64,000 nt of DNA. Source: Plazaster borealis (taxonomy: Eukaryota > Echinodermata > Asteroidea > Forcipulatida > Labidiasteridae). Both the position numbers and the translations under genes were made by a program. The notes beneath the pieces were generated by a model, which did no database searches, was not told the DNA's origin, and saw only the letters and a program-made list of their open reading frames with translations. Of this stretch, positions 33,444 through 44,711 are shown piece by piece. Every line of letters starts with the position of its first letter. Position 1 is the stretch's first letter. The stretch is from contig CM037473.1 in the NCBI GenBank assembly GCA_021014325.1, positions 13,640,696 to 13,704,695 of the forward strand, written 5' to 3'.

Positions 33444-33609
33444 CCTGATACTTTTACCGGATACTTCACTTTCAACCTTTGCTGCAAACAGCTGCCACAC
33501 TGGCATCAAGTCACCATCAGAGGGAGAGTTCATCGATCGTCAATAGTTGAAGTTTGACTAAGCACGACACCAGTGGCACCTTATACATTACCTACTGCCA
33601 GTAAACCTG
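33444..33609 (-). ncRNA. Candidate exon, minus strand
   Basis: Acceptor CTCTACTCTTTCAG precedes 33609 and donor CAGG|GTAAGTG follows 33444. Its 3' end (GTATCCGGTAAAAGTATCAG G) is related to those of the two downstream repeats. The intron to the previous exon (33610-33677) would be only 68 bases, short but possible. Confidence 0.4.
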
Positions 33610-33677
33610 CTGAAAGAGTAGAGTTAGTCTCATATCTAGGCCAAAGCTCTAAATACTCTAGGCCTTTACTGTCTTAC

Positions 33678-33979
33678 CATTCATACAAACCTACAGGCAT
33701 CTCTGGCGTCTTTCCCTCATGAATGATTTCCCCTCCTGTCTTCTCTCTCCTCTTGTCTTCTTCATTTGGGGCTTTTCCGGCACTCTTGTCGCAATAGGCT
33801 TTTTTTTCGCAGCGCTCACAAATAAGTGGTTTAGGAAAGTTATTTGCAATGAGCTCTATCAGCTTTAATAGATAAAATTTGCATTTTGGCACTACATCTT
33901 TAACAAACTTGGGCTTGTTACAAGCCACCCCCGTTTTTTAAACTACATTCAGAATTGATGTAATGCTGTTATTAGGAAT
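33678..33979 (-). other. Candidate exon with an 84-codon open frame and a CxxC...C motif
   Basis: Acceptor AATATTTACAG precedes 33979 and donor ATG|GTAAGA follows 33678. The frame is open from about 33945 and contains CERCEKKAYC, which looks like part of a small zinc-binding motif, followed by a charged tail (EEDKRREKTGGE). There is no ATG before it, so it would need an upstream coding exon. I do not recognise the family. It is the only coding-like segment in the minus-strand locus, and the flanking candidate exons lack frames. Confidence 0.3.
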
Positions 33980-34139
33980 CTGTAAATATTAATTAAGCTG
34001 GTCTAAATTATCTATTCAGTACTCCTAAAGCAAACATTAATCAATGAAGGAATTGGTGATTAGACTAAAATATTTGACCGCACGATTATGGTGGTGGGTT
34101 TTGTGCCCACAGTACAAAGCGCAGCAGCGGAGGGGAAAT

Positions 34140-34272
34140 GTGCAGAATATATATATATACATATATATAATGATTTAGGGTTGAACAAAGAAAAATTGAC
34201 TAGAGTGGGAAAATGATTTTGGGTTGAACAAAGAAAATAATAATATATATATACATATATATATATATTATT
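34140..34272. repeat. (TA)n tracts flanking a short direct repeat
   Basis: Two TATATATACATATATAT stretches flank two copies of TTGGGTTGAACAAAGAAAA. Low complexity, with no function seen. Confidence 0.7.
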
Positions 34273-35029
34273 ATTTATTTTGTTTTGGTTTAAAATAAAA
34301 AAATTAAAAAACTTATTATAAGTTTTTAAAAAAACTATTACGAATAAACTTTTAGTTGGATTTTGTACTATTCATTCATAAACATTATGCTATCTGACAT
34401 GTAAATCATTACAATTATAAATAAACATGTCAACTGACGACTTGAAGACTCAACCCTGACAGAAATTTCCAGTAAGACTAGTCTCCTACTTAAAGAGCAT
34501 CATTGGCTTCGACCAATATGCGAATCAAGAAATGTCAAGAAACTCTGAAGCACATTGAAAGCCCTACAAGCAAGGACAACATCAACAAGATCGCCGAACG
34601 TCATGGAGGGGAAGGGGGGATAGAAAAGGGGGGGACTCTGCAAGAGAACGGGTTAGATCTTCTGTTACCGTTCGCAGTCTTCACCGTGTCTTTATCTTGT
34701 CTTTATCTTGAAAGTCAACTTGTGTTATCCGACCTCCACTATTGCGCAATTTCAATAATCCTTTTTTTTATTTTTTTATTTTCAGATGGTCAATAAATGA
34801 TGTATTTTATCACCAGTTCTTTTTTTAGAACTATCACAATTTATCAGAAAATTTGTATTTATTTTATTTCGATTTATTTTTTCATTGTGTGAAAACACAT
34901 GAATTTTGTTTTCCATTGAACAGCAAACTTTTAACAAATTTCTTCCTAATTTGTAAATTTTGTACAGTATTTTAATTTGTTTCGTTAAATTTTTGAATGA
35001 GATTAACTGTAATTTTGTTGCTGAGAGTA

Positions 35030-35430
35030 AAAGTGGAATAACTGGAGTGGTTCAACACTCTTGACAAAAATAAAATAAAATTAAAAATAAAGTCCAACAT
35101 CAAAGAGGTGAATCGCACAAGCGAACTTAAAAAGTGGAGGTCGGATCTACAGCAAAGTTTTCCTGACCTTTGTCCTTTGGTGACCTCCAATATACGTCCA
35201 CATACCACATATCCATAGATCTTCAACAGCCATCTGGTCACTGTCTCTAAAATAAAAAATAAATTAAAAAAAGGAAATAAAGTCCAACATTTGCGAAAGA
35301 GGTGAATCGACAAAGTGGACTTAAAAAAATGAAGGTCGGATATACAACGAAGTTTTCCTTACCGTGGTCCTTTGGTGACCTCCAATGTACGTCCACATAT
35401 CAATAGATCCTCAACTCCCATCTGGTCTTA
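35030..35430. repeat. Tandem duplication, unit ~205 bp, including an exon end
   Basis: AATAAAGTCCAACAT, AGAGGTGAATCG, AGTTTTCCT and CTTTGGTGACCTCCAAT occur twice in the same order (35087-35240 and 35277-35425). On the minus strand each copy carries the end of a candidate exon. One has donor GTAAGG (35362) and the other a weaker GTCAGG. Confidence 0.75.
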
Positions 35431-35612
35431 AGAGCCATCAGCACAAAGATGTTCCCTCTTTCTGCAACTCAAGACACAGTCCCATCAATATCTCTTGAAG
35501 CTTGGCTGGACTCGCTGCTGGCTGCTGGGTCCTGCCTCAAATAGTTCCTCGTCTTGGTCCACTGATTACAACTGTCTCAGTCGCAAGTTCCCCGTCTCTG
35601 ACTTAAAGTCAC
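35363..35612 (-). ncRNA. Candidate exon, minus strand
   Basis: Acceptor CACTATTTCCAG precedes 35612 and donor CACG|GTAAGG follows 35363. Stops occur in all frames, so it is a non-coding or UTR exon. Its 3' half is duplicated downstream around 35173-35240. Confidence 0.4.
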
Positions 35613-35889
35613 CTGGAAATAGTGGGGTTTTTTTACAGAAGAGTATATGTATATTAACAATAAAACAATTTTTTGAGTAATTGTTTGTCACGATTTATAT
35701 GTTAAAAAAATAGATAAAGTTGTTTGGGGGTGACTCCGCTCATCACTTTTTGTGACGTCAATCGAGGCAGACTTCGCCGCGATCGAACATCGACCCCCCT
35801 CGAACTTGCCTGCATTTACGTGCAAGTAGTGAGCTTGTACATTTCGTTTGGTTATCCCAAAAAAGGGATTTTCATGCATTTTTCCGGCA

Positions 35890-36040
35890 ATGCCGACCAG
35901 GTGTATTGCTGCTGGATGCAGCAAAACGACTAAGGATTGGGGTCAGCTAGCATTTGTTTCCTGCAGATCCCAAATACAGGCAGTTACGGGCATCGAAAGT
36001 CAGGCTAACGAGGGCAAAGTGGTCCGTGTTCTCGTTATGA
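35890..36040 (+). pseudogene. THAP-domain relic (frameshifted, internal stop)
   Basis: THAP domains are C2CH zinc fingers of DNA-binding proteins and P-element-type transposases. The start MPTRCIAAGCSKTTKD at 35890-35937 has the typical N-terminal Met-Pro and CX4C pair. After a two-base shift the text resumes as GVS, a TAG stop, then HLFPADPKYRQLRASKV and RAKW before another stop, matching the order of a THAP domain (the HxFP block and the tryptophan). The second Cys/His pair region is missing. One frameshift plus an in-frame stop make it non-functional. A TE origin (P-like) is likely but unproved. Confidence 0.65.
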
Positions 36041-36224
36041 CCGTGCTCGTATCTTCCCTTTTTTAAGACATAGAAACACGCATGGGACAGTTCGGGACCG
36101 GTGAAAAACCTCTGTGATTGTTGTTAAATAGTTACACTTCAAACTTTACAGAAATCTTACCATGATTTTTGTTACCATAAATCTCGCAAAAAATTGTTAG
36201 TTAACCCGGATTCCAGGTGCAGGG

Positions 36225-36600
36225 GTCTGACTGTTTCTGAGTCAGAAACTGTTTTTTGAACATGGAATTTTAACCCGGATTCTGCACCAGCTTGACCCAT
36301 TTCTGGGTAATTTTGACAGATTCTGGTCATACTGACCCAGAATGCGTCAGGTCTTATGGGACTTGGAATAATTCTGGCACAGGATTTTTGGCTTGACCCA
36401 TTTCTGGGTAATTTTGACAGATTCTGGTCATACTGACCCAGAATGCGTCAGGTCTTATGGGACTTGGAATAATTCTGACACAGGATTTTTGGCTTGACCC
36501 ATTTCTGGATAATTTTGACAGATTCTGCTCATACTGACCCAGAATGCGTCAGGTCTTATGGGACTTGGAATAATTCTGACACAGGATTTTTGCAGTGCAT
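36225..36600. repeat. ~103-bp tandem repeat, 3 units
   Basis: Units contain TTGACCCATTTCTGGGTAAT, TTTGACAGATTCTGGTCATA, CTGACCCAGAATGCGTCAGG, TCTTATGGGACTTGGAATAA and TTCTGACACAGGATTTTTG. The short motif CTGACCCAGAAT and its complement are nested inside, so each unit is itself partly palindromic. Confidence 0.9.
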
Positions 36601-36897
36601 GTAACTTGAGTCTCCAAAGCCTCCCTTAGTTTATACACTTTGGTCATACTTCAGAAAGTTCCTGTTGCTGATATTGTTACAGTTTATATTTTATCAATTT
36701 TAGAATGTTCTTGCCAAATATGTCACTCATCCATTACTGTTAATCAGTCTGTATACATTGAACAAGTATTGCCTTTTAGCACGGAGTCAGTTGTACAATC
36801 CAACAGTGATACGTTACCCCAAATGCGCCTTAAATTGATGTTCGTGCCCTCCGATGAACCTCACTTGAAATCTGGGCTTTTGAGATTAAAACAAGAT

Positions 36898-36971
36898 CGC
36901 TCGATAGCTCAGTTGGTAGAGCGCCGGCATGTTAACCTGGAGGTTGTTGGTTCAAACCCCGCTCTAGTCAA
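36898..36971 (+). repeat. tRNA-Asn-like SINE head
   Basis: TAGCTCAGTTGGTAGAGCGC C (A box), loop ATGTTAA with anticodon GTT, and B box GGTTCAAACCCC. D arm and anticodon arm are recognisable, but the acceptor ends do not pair, and GCTCTAGTCAATTTGTC follows in place of a 3' end. Best read as a SINE head or pseudo-tRNA. There is no pol III T-run immediately after the tRNA, although TTTTTT occurs at 36980. Confidence 0.5.
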
Positions 36972-37179
36972 TTTGTCTTTTTTTCAAACCCAAATTAATT
37001 TAAAATTTACCACGTAAGTTTCCCTTGTTGTTTATTACTTGATAGTGTATGAAAACATACATTATTTGCTTGCAAATGGAAAAATAGTTTAGAAACATCA
37101 CATTAGAGCTTATTAAATTAACATTTTATTCTGGTAATTTAGATTAAGTTAAGTTAAGATTTCAAATGGCACGGACATC

Positions 37180-37250
37180 AATCTGGGGTAGGGGGGCACG
37201 GTGCCATCCTGTGCCGTGCCCCCCTGTGCCGTGCTCCCCTCCCCGCCCCC
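37180..37250. repeat. GTGCC(A/G)T-C-run short repeats
   Basis: GGGGCACGGTGCCATCCTGT GCCGTGCCCCCC is a short partly palindromic low-complexity region. No function seen. Confidence 0.5.
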
Positions 37251-37819
37251 GGAATTCAGCCAATAGGAAACATTTACTTGGTACATGTATATAGTGCGTA
37301 ACAAATTTTCCTATTGGCCGTCTGCCATTGGAACTTAACTAACATGCACACCATTGACTACAATGGGGATTTCCCTGCAATGTAATGCACGGGTACCAAT
37401 ACATGCGCTTACAACATGTTTTGATTGTATGGGCACCTGCGATAAGCCAATTTTCCAATCTGTTTGCGTAAACAGGAGTGGATTTAATGTTTGATTGCAC
37501 TTATGATAACAGCAGAAAGATTGTTTTTTCTTGTCTAATTGTGGAACTTTTGCACCCCTACATTTCTGCCACTATGTAGGGGCCTATGAATCATACTTTG
37601 ACCAATGATAAACCGATTCTTATTTTGCATGTCACAGTTCTAATTAATGATGGTACATCGCTCATCGGATTTTCTTAATAAAATCATCAAGCACTCAATA
37701 TAAAAGAAATTAAGTTATAGGTGGGCTAAAGTTGTTTTGTAAAAAACTAACCAAATATCTTAAAATCAAGCTGATAACATCCTCTTCATTATGATCAAGG
37801 TAACAAGTTAGTAACTTAC

Positions 37820-38101
37820 CATGTGACGAGGGTCTGTGCAAAGGTTTGAGCAGTTCCACCACTCCCCTCTCAATCCCTCGTCTCACAGCCTATGTTTCTG
37901 TATGCAGGGTGGGTGCAGACAGCAGTTTGCAGAGTGGGGCTGAGAGTCATTTACAAGGGAGACTGGGCAGTCACTTATCCACTCTGCCATCAAATACGTA
38001 GGTGTTGGATTTATCTTTACTGGGGGTAGGGGGAAGGTTCAAACCATTTCTGCAACCTCCTAGATCCTCCACTGGTGTGTGTCCCATTGTTGGAATACAG
38101 T
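37820..38101 (-). ncRNA. Candidate 5'-most exon of the minus-strand locus
   Basis: Acceptor TTGTCATTGCAG precedes 38101 and donor CACATG|GTAAGT follows 37820, both strong. It is 282 bases with stops in all frames as far as I can read. With the exons at 35.6 kb and below it may form one transcript. Confidence 0.4.
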
Positions 38102-38294
38102 CTGCAATGACAATTTCACAGATAAAATTATACAACTAATTAACTCTAGGTTGCATCATGTTTGATCATAAGAGCTGATAAGCAGCCATAGCTGCAGTAC
38201 TCCCAAATGTTAAAGTAGTTCACCCTCAGGAAAGTTAAGGTTGCTGTGTTCCCACATAAACTTATTCTAAACCGGAGATATGGGAGACAGATCA

Positions 38295-38500
38295 TCATGA
38301 CCCTCAATCCCCCTGAAGGTGTGGGTCAGATAGATAGTCATAGCCCTTGATCCCCCTGAAGGTGTGGGTCAGATAGATAATCATAAACCTTGATCCTCCT
38401 AAAGGTGTGCGTCAGATATAGATAATCATAACCCTTCATTAACCCTTCATATTCCTAAAGGTGTGGGTCAGATAGATAATTATAACCCTTGATCCTCATC
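38295..38500. repeat. ~50-bp tandem repeat, 4 units
   Basis: CTTGATCCCCCTGAAGGTGT GGGTCAGATAGATAATCATA ACC recurs four times with small changes. Confidence 0.88.
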
Positions 38501-38879
38501 GAGAAAACTTTCGCATTGGGAAAAAAATCAACAACATTTTTACAAAAGTTTTACTAACTGTTTACTTTTGTCTTGTGAATTAGGATGATTATTTCACATA
38601 TCTAGGGCTTTTTGTCTTGTCCAGTCTGCGATTGTGTTTTTTTGTCTGCCTGGATTTACCTTCCTAATAGCGATTTGCGTGGCCTATAATGCAGTAAAAC
38701 CTAAAGAGCCAGGGCTATTTATTCCGTTGTCATGTTTATTTTGCTTTACACTGATTGGTCCGACCATGGAAATGTTATGTCTCAATGATTTGGTCATAGA
38801 CTCCTACACACATCTCAAACAATTTAGTCAGTCTTTGATAAGTTTTTGGTAGTTCTTTCTGGAAAGTATTTTCTCAATG

Positions 38880-40480
38880 ATGTTGTATTTTAAACAGATT
38901 CATTTCACAAGTCGTTGCTGTTCCTATGTTCCACAACTAAAAATTCAGAGATTGCAGAAAATCGCTGTTGAAGTTGCTGTTTCGGACACTGCTTACTTTT
39001 TTCTTTTTTTTAAGACAATTAAAGCCAACTTTTATCATTCATACAGAACAGTAAATACGTTATCATTATTGCAATTGTTTTAATGAGTAATTAATTCTTA
39101 AACACATACATCACTTCATCATTTTTTTGTTTGTTAAATATGCCCGCACTTGCAGAGCACTGTGTACAGTCTGGCTGGGTACAACCAATGCACATTGAGA
39201 TAGGGCACTTTGTGAAAAAGCTAAGCTTCAATAGGCCTAACAAGTTACTTTGTGAAATTTGGCACTGTGCCAGCACTATGTATCTGTTGAAAAAGTAGTG
39301 AATCATGATACGTCATCTTGGAAATACAAAATGAGTTACCAAATATAATTTTGAAATTGTTATGTGCTGAAACTTGTTGAAAATGTTAACCATAATCAGT
39401 ACGAGTACATTAAGAGTTTGTACAAAAAACGATTTTCCAAATTTTGTGTTTTTGACATTTAAGTCACTTTGTGGGAAAAGCGACAAATTGAGATCAAATC
39501 CATGTCCTTACAATGTGTGTTGCAGAGATGCCAACATTGAATTCCCAAAAAGAGTAGCAGCAGCATAGTTTCAAGTCAAGCAAGTCATAAAAAAAAGCGA
39601 GCCGTAAAAAAAAAAAATTTTATGATTAATGATATAACTTCACACTTTCAGCGAAAATCACACTTTATGCTAGATGCAAAACAGAGGTCTCTATGTGTTG
39701 ATTTTTGAAAGTGCTAAAAGTTTGGAAAACTGGACACTAGACTGACAGAAATGGCTGGAAATGGCAATTTTTTTAAGAACTCTCCAGAGGATCAAGGGTT
39801 TCAAGTATCGCAACTAGGTCACATATCATCGCTGTTTTTACAAAGCGACGATTTAGCCCTGCAGCCAAAAATATGGGGTTTTAGAAAATAGCATTTGAAG
39901 TTGAACTATTTTTCAAACTATTGTTTAGGACACTAATTACTATTTTTTCTTTGAAAGTTTCCTATCAAAATAAAGCTGAATACTTCAGTCATTCAGAACT
40001 GTCAGCTTTTTTCAATTCTGTGACTGTTTTGATTATGAGTAATTAATCCCTAAACACATTTGTCGCTTCGTAAAGCCCCCAAAACAGACCTGCCCGCAGA
40101 GCACTGTGTACAAACCAATGCGTATTTAGGTTTGTCACTTCGTATAACTGTAATGAAATGTTTTGTCACTTCGTAAAAACCCAAAAGTTGAACCACGCCT
40201 ATTTTGGCACCGTGCCCGCACTATGTATTTCAATGTACTACGGTGGCGAATTTTGATTTGTCACTTCGTTAAAGCAAAAACTTAAAATTATATTATTCGT
40301 CGGTTATTCTAATTAGTGTAATTATAAAAAAAATACGTATTAGGTCCTGAAACTCTGTGAAAATGTTAACAGCATTGAACACATCAATAATTTACAAAAA
40401 TAACGATTTGCTAAATTTTATGATTTTTGACACATTTGCCACCTCGTAAAAAACAACGACGCTATGGCATTTACATTTAA
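38880..40480. repeat. Old direct duplication, offset ~940-985 bp
   Basis: Blocks GAGTAATTAAT, GCAGAGCACTGTGTACA, ACCAATGC, GCACTATGTAT, GAAAATGTTAAC and ACGATTTxCxAAATTTTxTGxTTTTTGACA appear in the same order at 39080-39490 and 40020-40440. By eye identity is about 65-70%. The second copy carries several TTTGTCACTTCGT motifs. No gene found in either. Confidence 0.7.
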
Positions 40481-42540
40481 ATTTACAATGTGACATTTCA
40501 TGTTTTTACAAATAGACCAGCAGAAAATTCTTGGGTAGCCTGGGTGAAAATAGCCAATGCAAAGTAAACAGACAAGTTAAAATGGTCAATACTGCAAAAA
40601 GAGGGATATCACAGTGACAGTAGAACAGACTATACCTAGTTTTCCTTATGTCCTTGCCTTGCCCTATGCCAATTGTTGGTAGGAGTATCTCGCCACCCCC
40701 CCCCCAACCACAACTTAGGAAAAAAAACTGTCACACCCACAATCTCATAAGCCAGTTGTCAATTCCTGCTCAAAATTATTCAACAAGTTTAAATACATTG
40801 TTTTGACATATCAAATAAACGTTTGAATGGCCTGTTGGGGGTCTTTAAAACGACTACGGGCTAGGTAAAAAGCACACGTGATTTTCAATTCTGCCGCCAC
40901 GTCAGACGGTGAAGCTATAGTTTGCTTCATTTTGGCTGATTTGAAATCTCATAATAACCGTAGAACTCTTTCAAGGGATGCTATAAGTATTACTGAACTC
41001 ACCTCGCTCACTTTTCCACGGTTTTGACTACCGAATTGGCTGTAAAATGTGGAAGAACTGGAGAACAAACAAGTAGTTTTTCGAGGTCAGCCATTTTGAC
41101 TTTCATGTGGGCGCTTTTGATCATGCGCAGAGCGCCCAACTGTGAATGATTTTGCATAACAAAGCGATACCGTATTGAGACAGGAGGTGGTCCATTATTT
41201 TATGGGAAAAACTTCCCCTGTGAAGGAGAAGGGGTAATGACAAATAAAAGTACTAAAATTGCAATTGACATAAGTTTTGGCTTTTCTGTAAAATTAAATA
41301 TTTTGAACAAGCATTACGCTATTTTGATGACATTAATTTGTATAATGATGTGTGAATGGTGATGAAGAAATGGTGTTTAGATTTACAACCCCTTCATGAG
41401 CACCCCGTCAAAAAATGGGACAACTCTCTTTCCGCGCAGACGATTTTTCCCGAGATAAGGTTAGAAGAAATAGAGTATTTAGAACATTTAGAAGTTTTAA
41501 AAATTTATAATTTCTCCATACTGTGCTAAAAAATAGTGATCTCAACTATCATTATGCAAATGATGTGCAATAATTATGGGCGGTTCCCCTGCGAATAAAA
41601 GGGGATTGTGGTGGGGGAGGGTGGGGAAAGACATTTAGCAAAAAAAGTCATATTGGGCCAAAATTTAAAAAACTCAAAAGGTCTGTAAGCCATGCATTGT
41701 TTTTTTCTAATTTGGTTGTAAAAAAATAATTACTAGGCAATACCAGGACAATTCCAATTAAAATAATATTGTTTTTAGCATTTTTGTATTTTTCAAGATT
41801 TAGCCAAATTTGTTTGTTTATTTTGCCAGCCTAAAAGCTAATCTTTGTAACTTTGTTTGTCTTCAAAGAAACCTTATAGCGAAAATAAATTAATAATCCA
41901 CTTGAATACTTAAATTATTTTCAGTATTTATTACAAATTAATGATACCTACATGGTCTGAAATAACCCTGACTCTGTAAAATAGACCCTTATCAAGGTGC
42001 AGCCATCTGAGGGTGTAATAAAATAAACCCTCAGTGGTTTAAAAGTTCTTCCTAATTTGGGGCATCACACTCTCCTTAACTATGTCCAATAAAGTACATT
42101 GAACAGCCGGTCAATATTGTTTTAAATCGGAAATTGGGGTGGGAAGGTGGTTCAGAAGAAGGGTACAAATTCTTTTCAAAATATGTTTTAGTATTAAAAC
42201 AGCGTATATTTTGTTTGCGGCTAATTTTATAATATTTAACGATTGGGGGTATCTTGTCTTGTGTTTTCCAATGAGTTATAGTTATACAATGTCAATATTA
42301 TCAAATACAAATTTGTAAGTTATAGCTAATATTTCAGTATTCGTTCGGATAAAACAATGTGTATTCACCGACAGAAATGAGCCAAAGGAGACAGTTTAAT
42401 TGTACTGTATACTGCATGTGTATTGCATGTGTTCTAATTTTGTGAATACGCGCGGCTGGCCATTCCGGGAATACACGGCTGGCTATTTCGGGCCCAATAC
42501 TGTGCTAGCTTCAGCTTGGCCACTCTTTAAAGGGTCATGA
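40481..42540. other. Intergenic, nothing recognised
   Basis: AT-rich sequence with short C- and G-runs. No domain, repeat family or splice chain recognised. Confidence 0.35.
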
Positions 42541-42580
42541 CCTTCCTTGGTCAAGTACCCTGTGTTCTCAGTTTGCTTAT

Positions 42581-42587
42581 TATAAAA
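42581..42587 (+). promoter_or_regulatory. TATA-box candidate
   Basis: TATAAAA lies 74 bases upstream of an ATG and about 30 bases upstream of AAAGGGACTG (about 42602-42611), the position expected for transcription start. Confidence 0.35.
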
Positions 42588-42654
42588 GCTCTTTCTTGTA
42601 AAAAGGGACTGTTTAGTATTTCCCCTTCCATTTGGACAAGAAGATAGCTGCGGC

Positions 42655-42691
42655 ATGATTTCTCCTGAATTTCACTTCGAACTCAACCAAC
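42655..42691 (+). CDS. Candidate first coding exon, product unknown
   Basis: ATG at 42655 opens MISPEFHFELNQ and runs into donor GTAAGT at 42692 after 37 coding bases (phase 1). A TATAAAA box sits upstream at a plausible distance. The peptide is too short to classify, and I could not find a convincing next exon in the window. It could also be chance. Confidence 0.25.
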
Positions 42692-42799
42692 GTAAGTTTT
42701 ACCACAACTAAGTTTTTCACTGGTTTTAAACCTTGTGTTTGTCTATAATGTGACATTTGCTAGTGAGTAGGGAGTTGTACTGGCAGTACATGTACAGGT

Positions 42800-43262
42800 A
42801 GAGAGTCCGACACTTTTTTTCATTTTTTCACAAAAACCTAACAAGTTTGGTACCATTGGAAAGAGGATTGCAAAAGAAATCCAACAGTGTTTACTTCAAT
42901 AGCTTATAGTATGGGGGAGTTATGCTGATTTAAAGGTGGTATTTTTTTTCTACTGATAAAAGCGCGTGGAAACTGCTCCTGATTTATTACATTAGAATAG
43001 ATCAGACTTGATAAATTTGATATAATTAAAAGAAGAATTTACAAAACAAAAGCAAAAACAGAAACCAACTTACTGGAATATTAAATAATGATCTCAATGT
43101 CTCCTTTTCTGTAATCTTCACAGAGCTTGTAAAATGTAAATGAAGCCTTCAATTCACGACTCTAAAAATCTATCTGTCTATTTATAGGCCTATATCTATT
43201 CGTAGAGAGTCCGGCACTTTTTGCATTTTTTCACAAAAACCTAACAAGTTCATTTTTCATAG
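42800..43262. repeat. Direct repeat pair GTAGAGAGTCCG(A/G)CACTTTTT
   Basis: 42799-42853 and 43202-43252 share GTAGAGAGTCCGxCACTTTT and CATTTTTTCACAAAAACCTA ACAAGTT. A related TTGGxxCATTGGAAAG motif appears at 42850 and 44310. Origin unknown. Confidence 0.65.
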
Positions 43263-43339
43263 AAAATATTCAATGCAACTAGTAAAGTAGTATAATAATA
43301 AATATATGATACCATAAAATTGTTAAAATACTGAAAGAA

Positions 43340-44075
43340 AATCACTACATTACCATTGCTTGACACAACATAGCCCAGGTTGGACTCTTCCGTTGCATAC
43401 AACGCGACGGAGTCCAGGGTATAAAGGTCCCGTACCATTGCGAACAAATTTATAACAATTTTTTATCATATTTTTACCTTTTTGAGGAAGCTGAAACTTG
43501 ACTCACATGTTCCTTGTGTCCTGAACCTTACGCCTGCTCTATTCAGAATTGCCAATTTTATCATTGGATGACATTATTGTGAAAATAAAATAGAAATTTT
43601 TGCATTCTCGGCGACAGGCCGAAACTGACAAGACGTGAGTGCTTCAGCGCATGTGCGTCCTTTGCATAGCAACCACGATAGAGGGCGCAGTCTTGCATAT
43701 AATGACATGAACACAGACACGCCCACAAATTTAACGCGGAAGTCGGTCAGGTTGCTATGCATGTCGCACATGCACGCCTGAGCCTACACAGTCAATTGGT
43801 ACACGATGATAAAAACGGTAGTGCACAACTCGGACTTATTTGCTAGAATAATGTCATTCGTGGACGAAATTGTTATTGTTGGACCCATCAATAGTGAGTT
43901 ACGGACATAAAGAAGATATGAATGGAATATCAGCTTCTTAAATCAGGTAAAATTATGAAAAAACATTACTTCAAAATATGTTCGCATTGTAGAGGCGCTT
44001 TATACCCAGGACGTCAGTGTACACTGACTGACGTCCTACCAGGGCTAGATACAACATAACTAAGTGATTAGAAAA
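43340..44075. mobile_element. DNA element with ~110-bp imperfect terminal inverted repeats
   Basis: The left end (AATCACTACATT.. ACAACATAGCCCAGGTTGGA .. AGGGTATAAAGG .. CATTGCGAACAAATTT) is matched in reverse by the right end (ATATGTTCGCATTG .. CTTTATACCCAGGACGTC .. CCAGGGCTAGATACAACATA .. AGTGATT). Each terminal repeat contains its own small hairpin. The ~500-bp core has ATG-led MSFVDEIVIVGPI at 43852-43890 ending at a GTGAGT, of unknown meaning. Confidence 0.65.
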
Positions 44076-44711
44076 CATTTGCTTTTCGATCATTCGCGAT
44101 AGTTCATAATTAAAAAAACACCACATACTGTAGACACTCAGCTTAGAGTCTAACCTTTCAAATAATTAACTGGCAAAGAACTGTAATGACCTATTATGTC
44201 ATTTCGAAGCATTTTCATAAGAAAAATCTTCATAAAATGTCCTTAATTCAAGGGTTCGAAAAATTGGGCAAAAATGACATTTTAACTCGCCTGAATTCTA
44301 TCAAACTTGGTGTCATTGGAAAGCTGATAAATTTGTTTGCAACATGGTTTTGTTTTCTCGCGTTATCTCGAAAGAAAGAGCGCCCTCCAGTGCCCAAGAG
44401 AATATACTTTTTGTATCAGTCGACAAAATGGACGTTGTGAAATTTAGACGCGTCAATATCTGGTCCCAAAACACGCTAAATTAAACTACATTTTTCACAA
44501 ATTTACTACATCTTTTTTGAGATATTTTTGTTTCTTTGGAATTATAAATATTTCTTCTTCTGGAAAACTGAATCCTTGATTGATTTGGATAAGGTTAACA
44601 TTAACAAATGGGGAGTTATTCACAGCTACTTTTCACACACAAACAGATGTTTTAAGAAATTGCCATTTTGCCGGACTCGCTAGTACAGGGAGACGGGACA
44701 GAGGACAGCTA

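Noticed and set aside
36898..36971. Functional tRNA-Asn gene
   Set aside because: Anticodon arm is plausible, but acceptor ends do not pair and the T stem has mismatches.
43852..43892. MSFVDEIVIVGPI followed by GTGAGT as a first exon
   Set aside because: Lies in the core of an inverted-repeat element, with no promoter or downstream exon. Too short to support.
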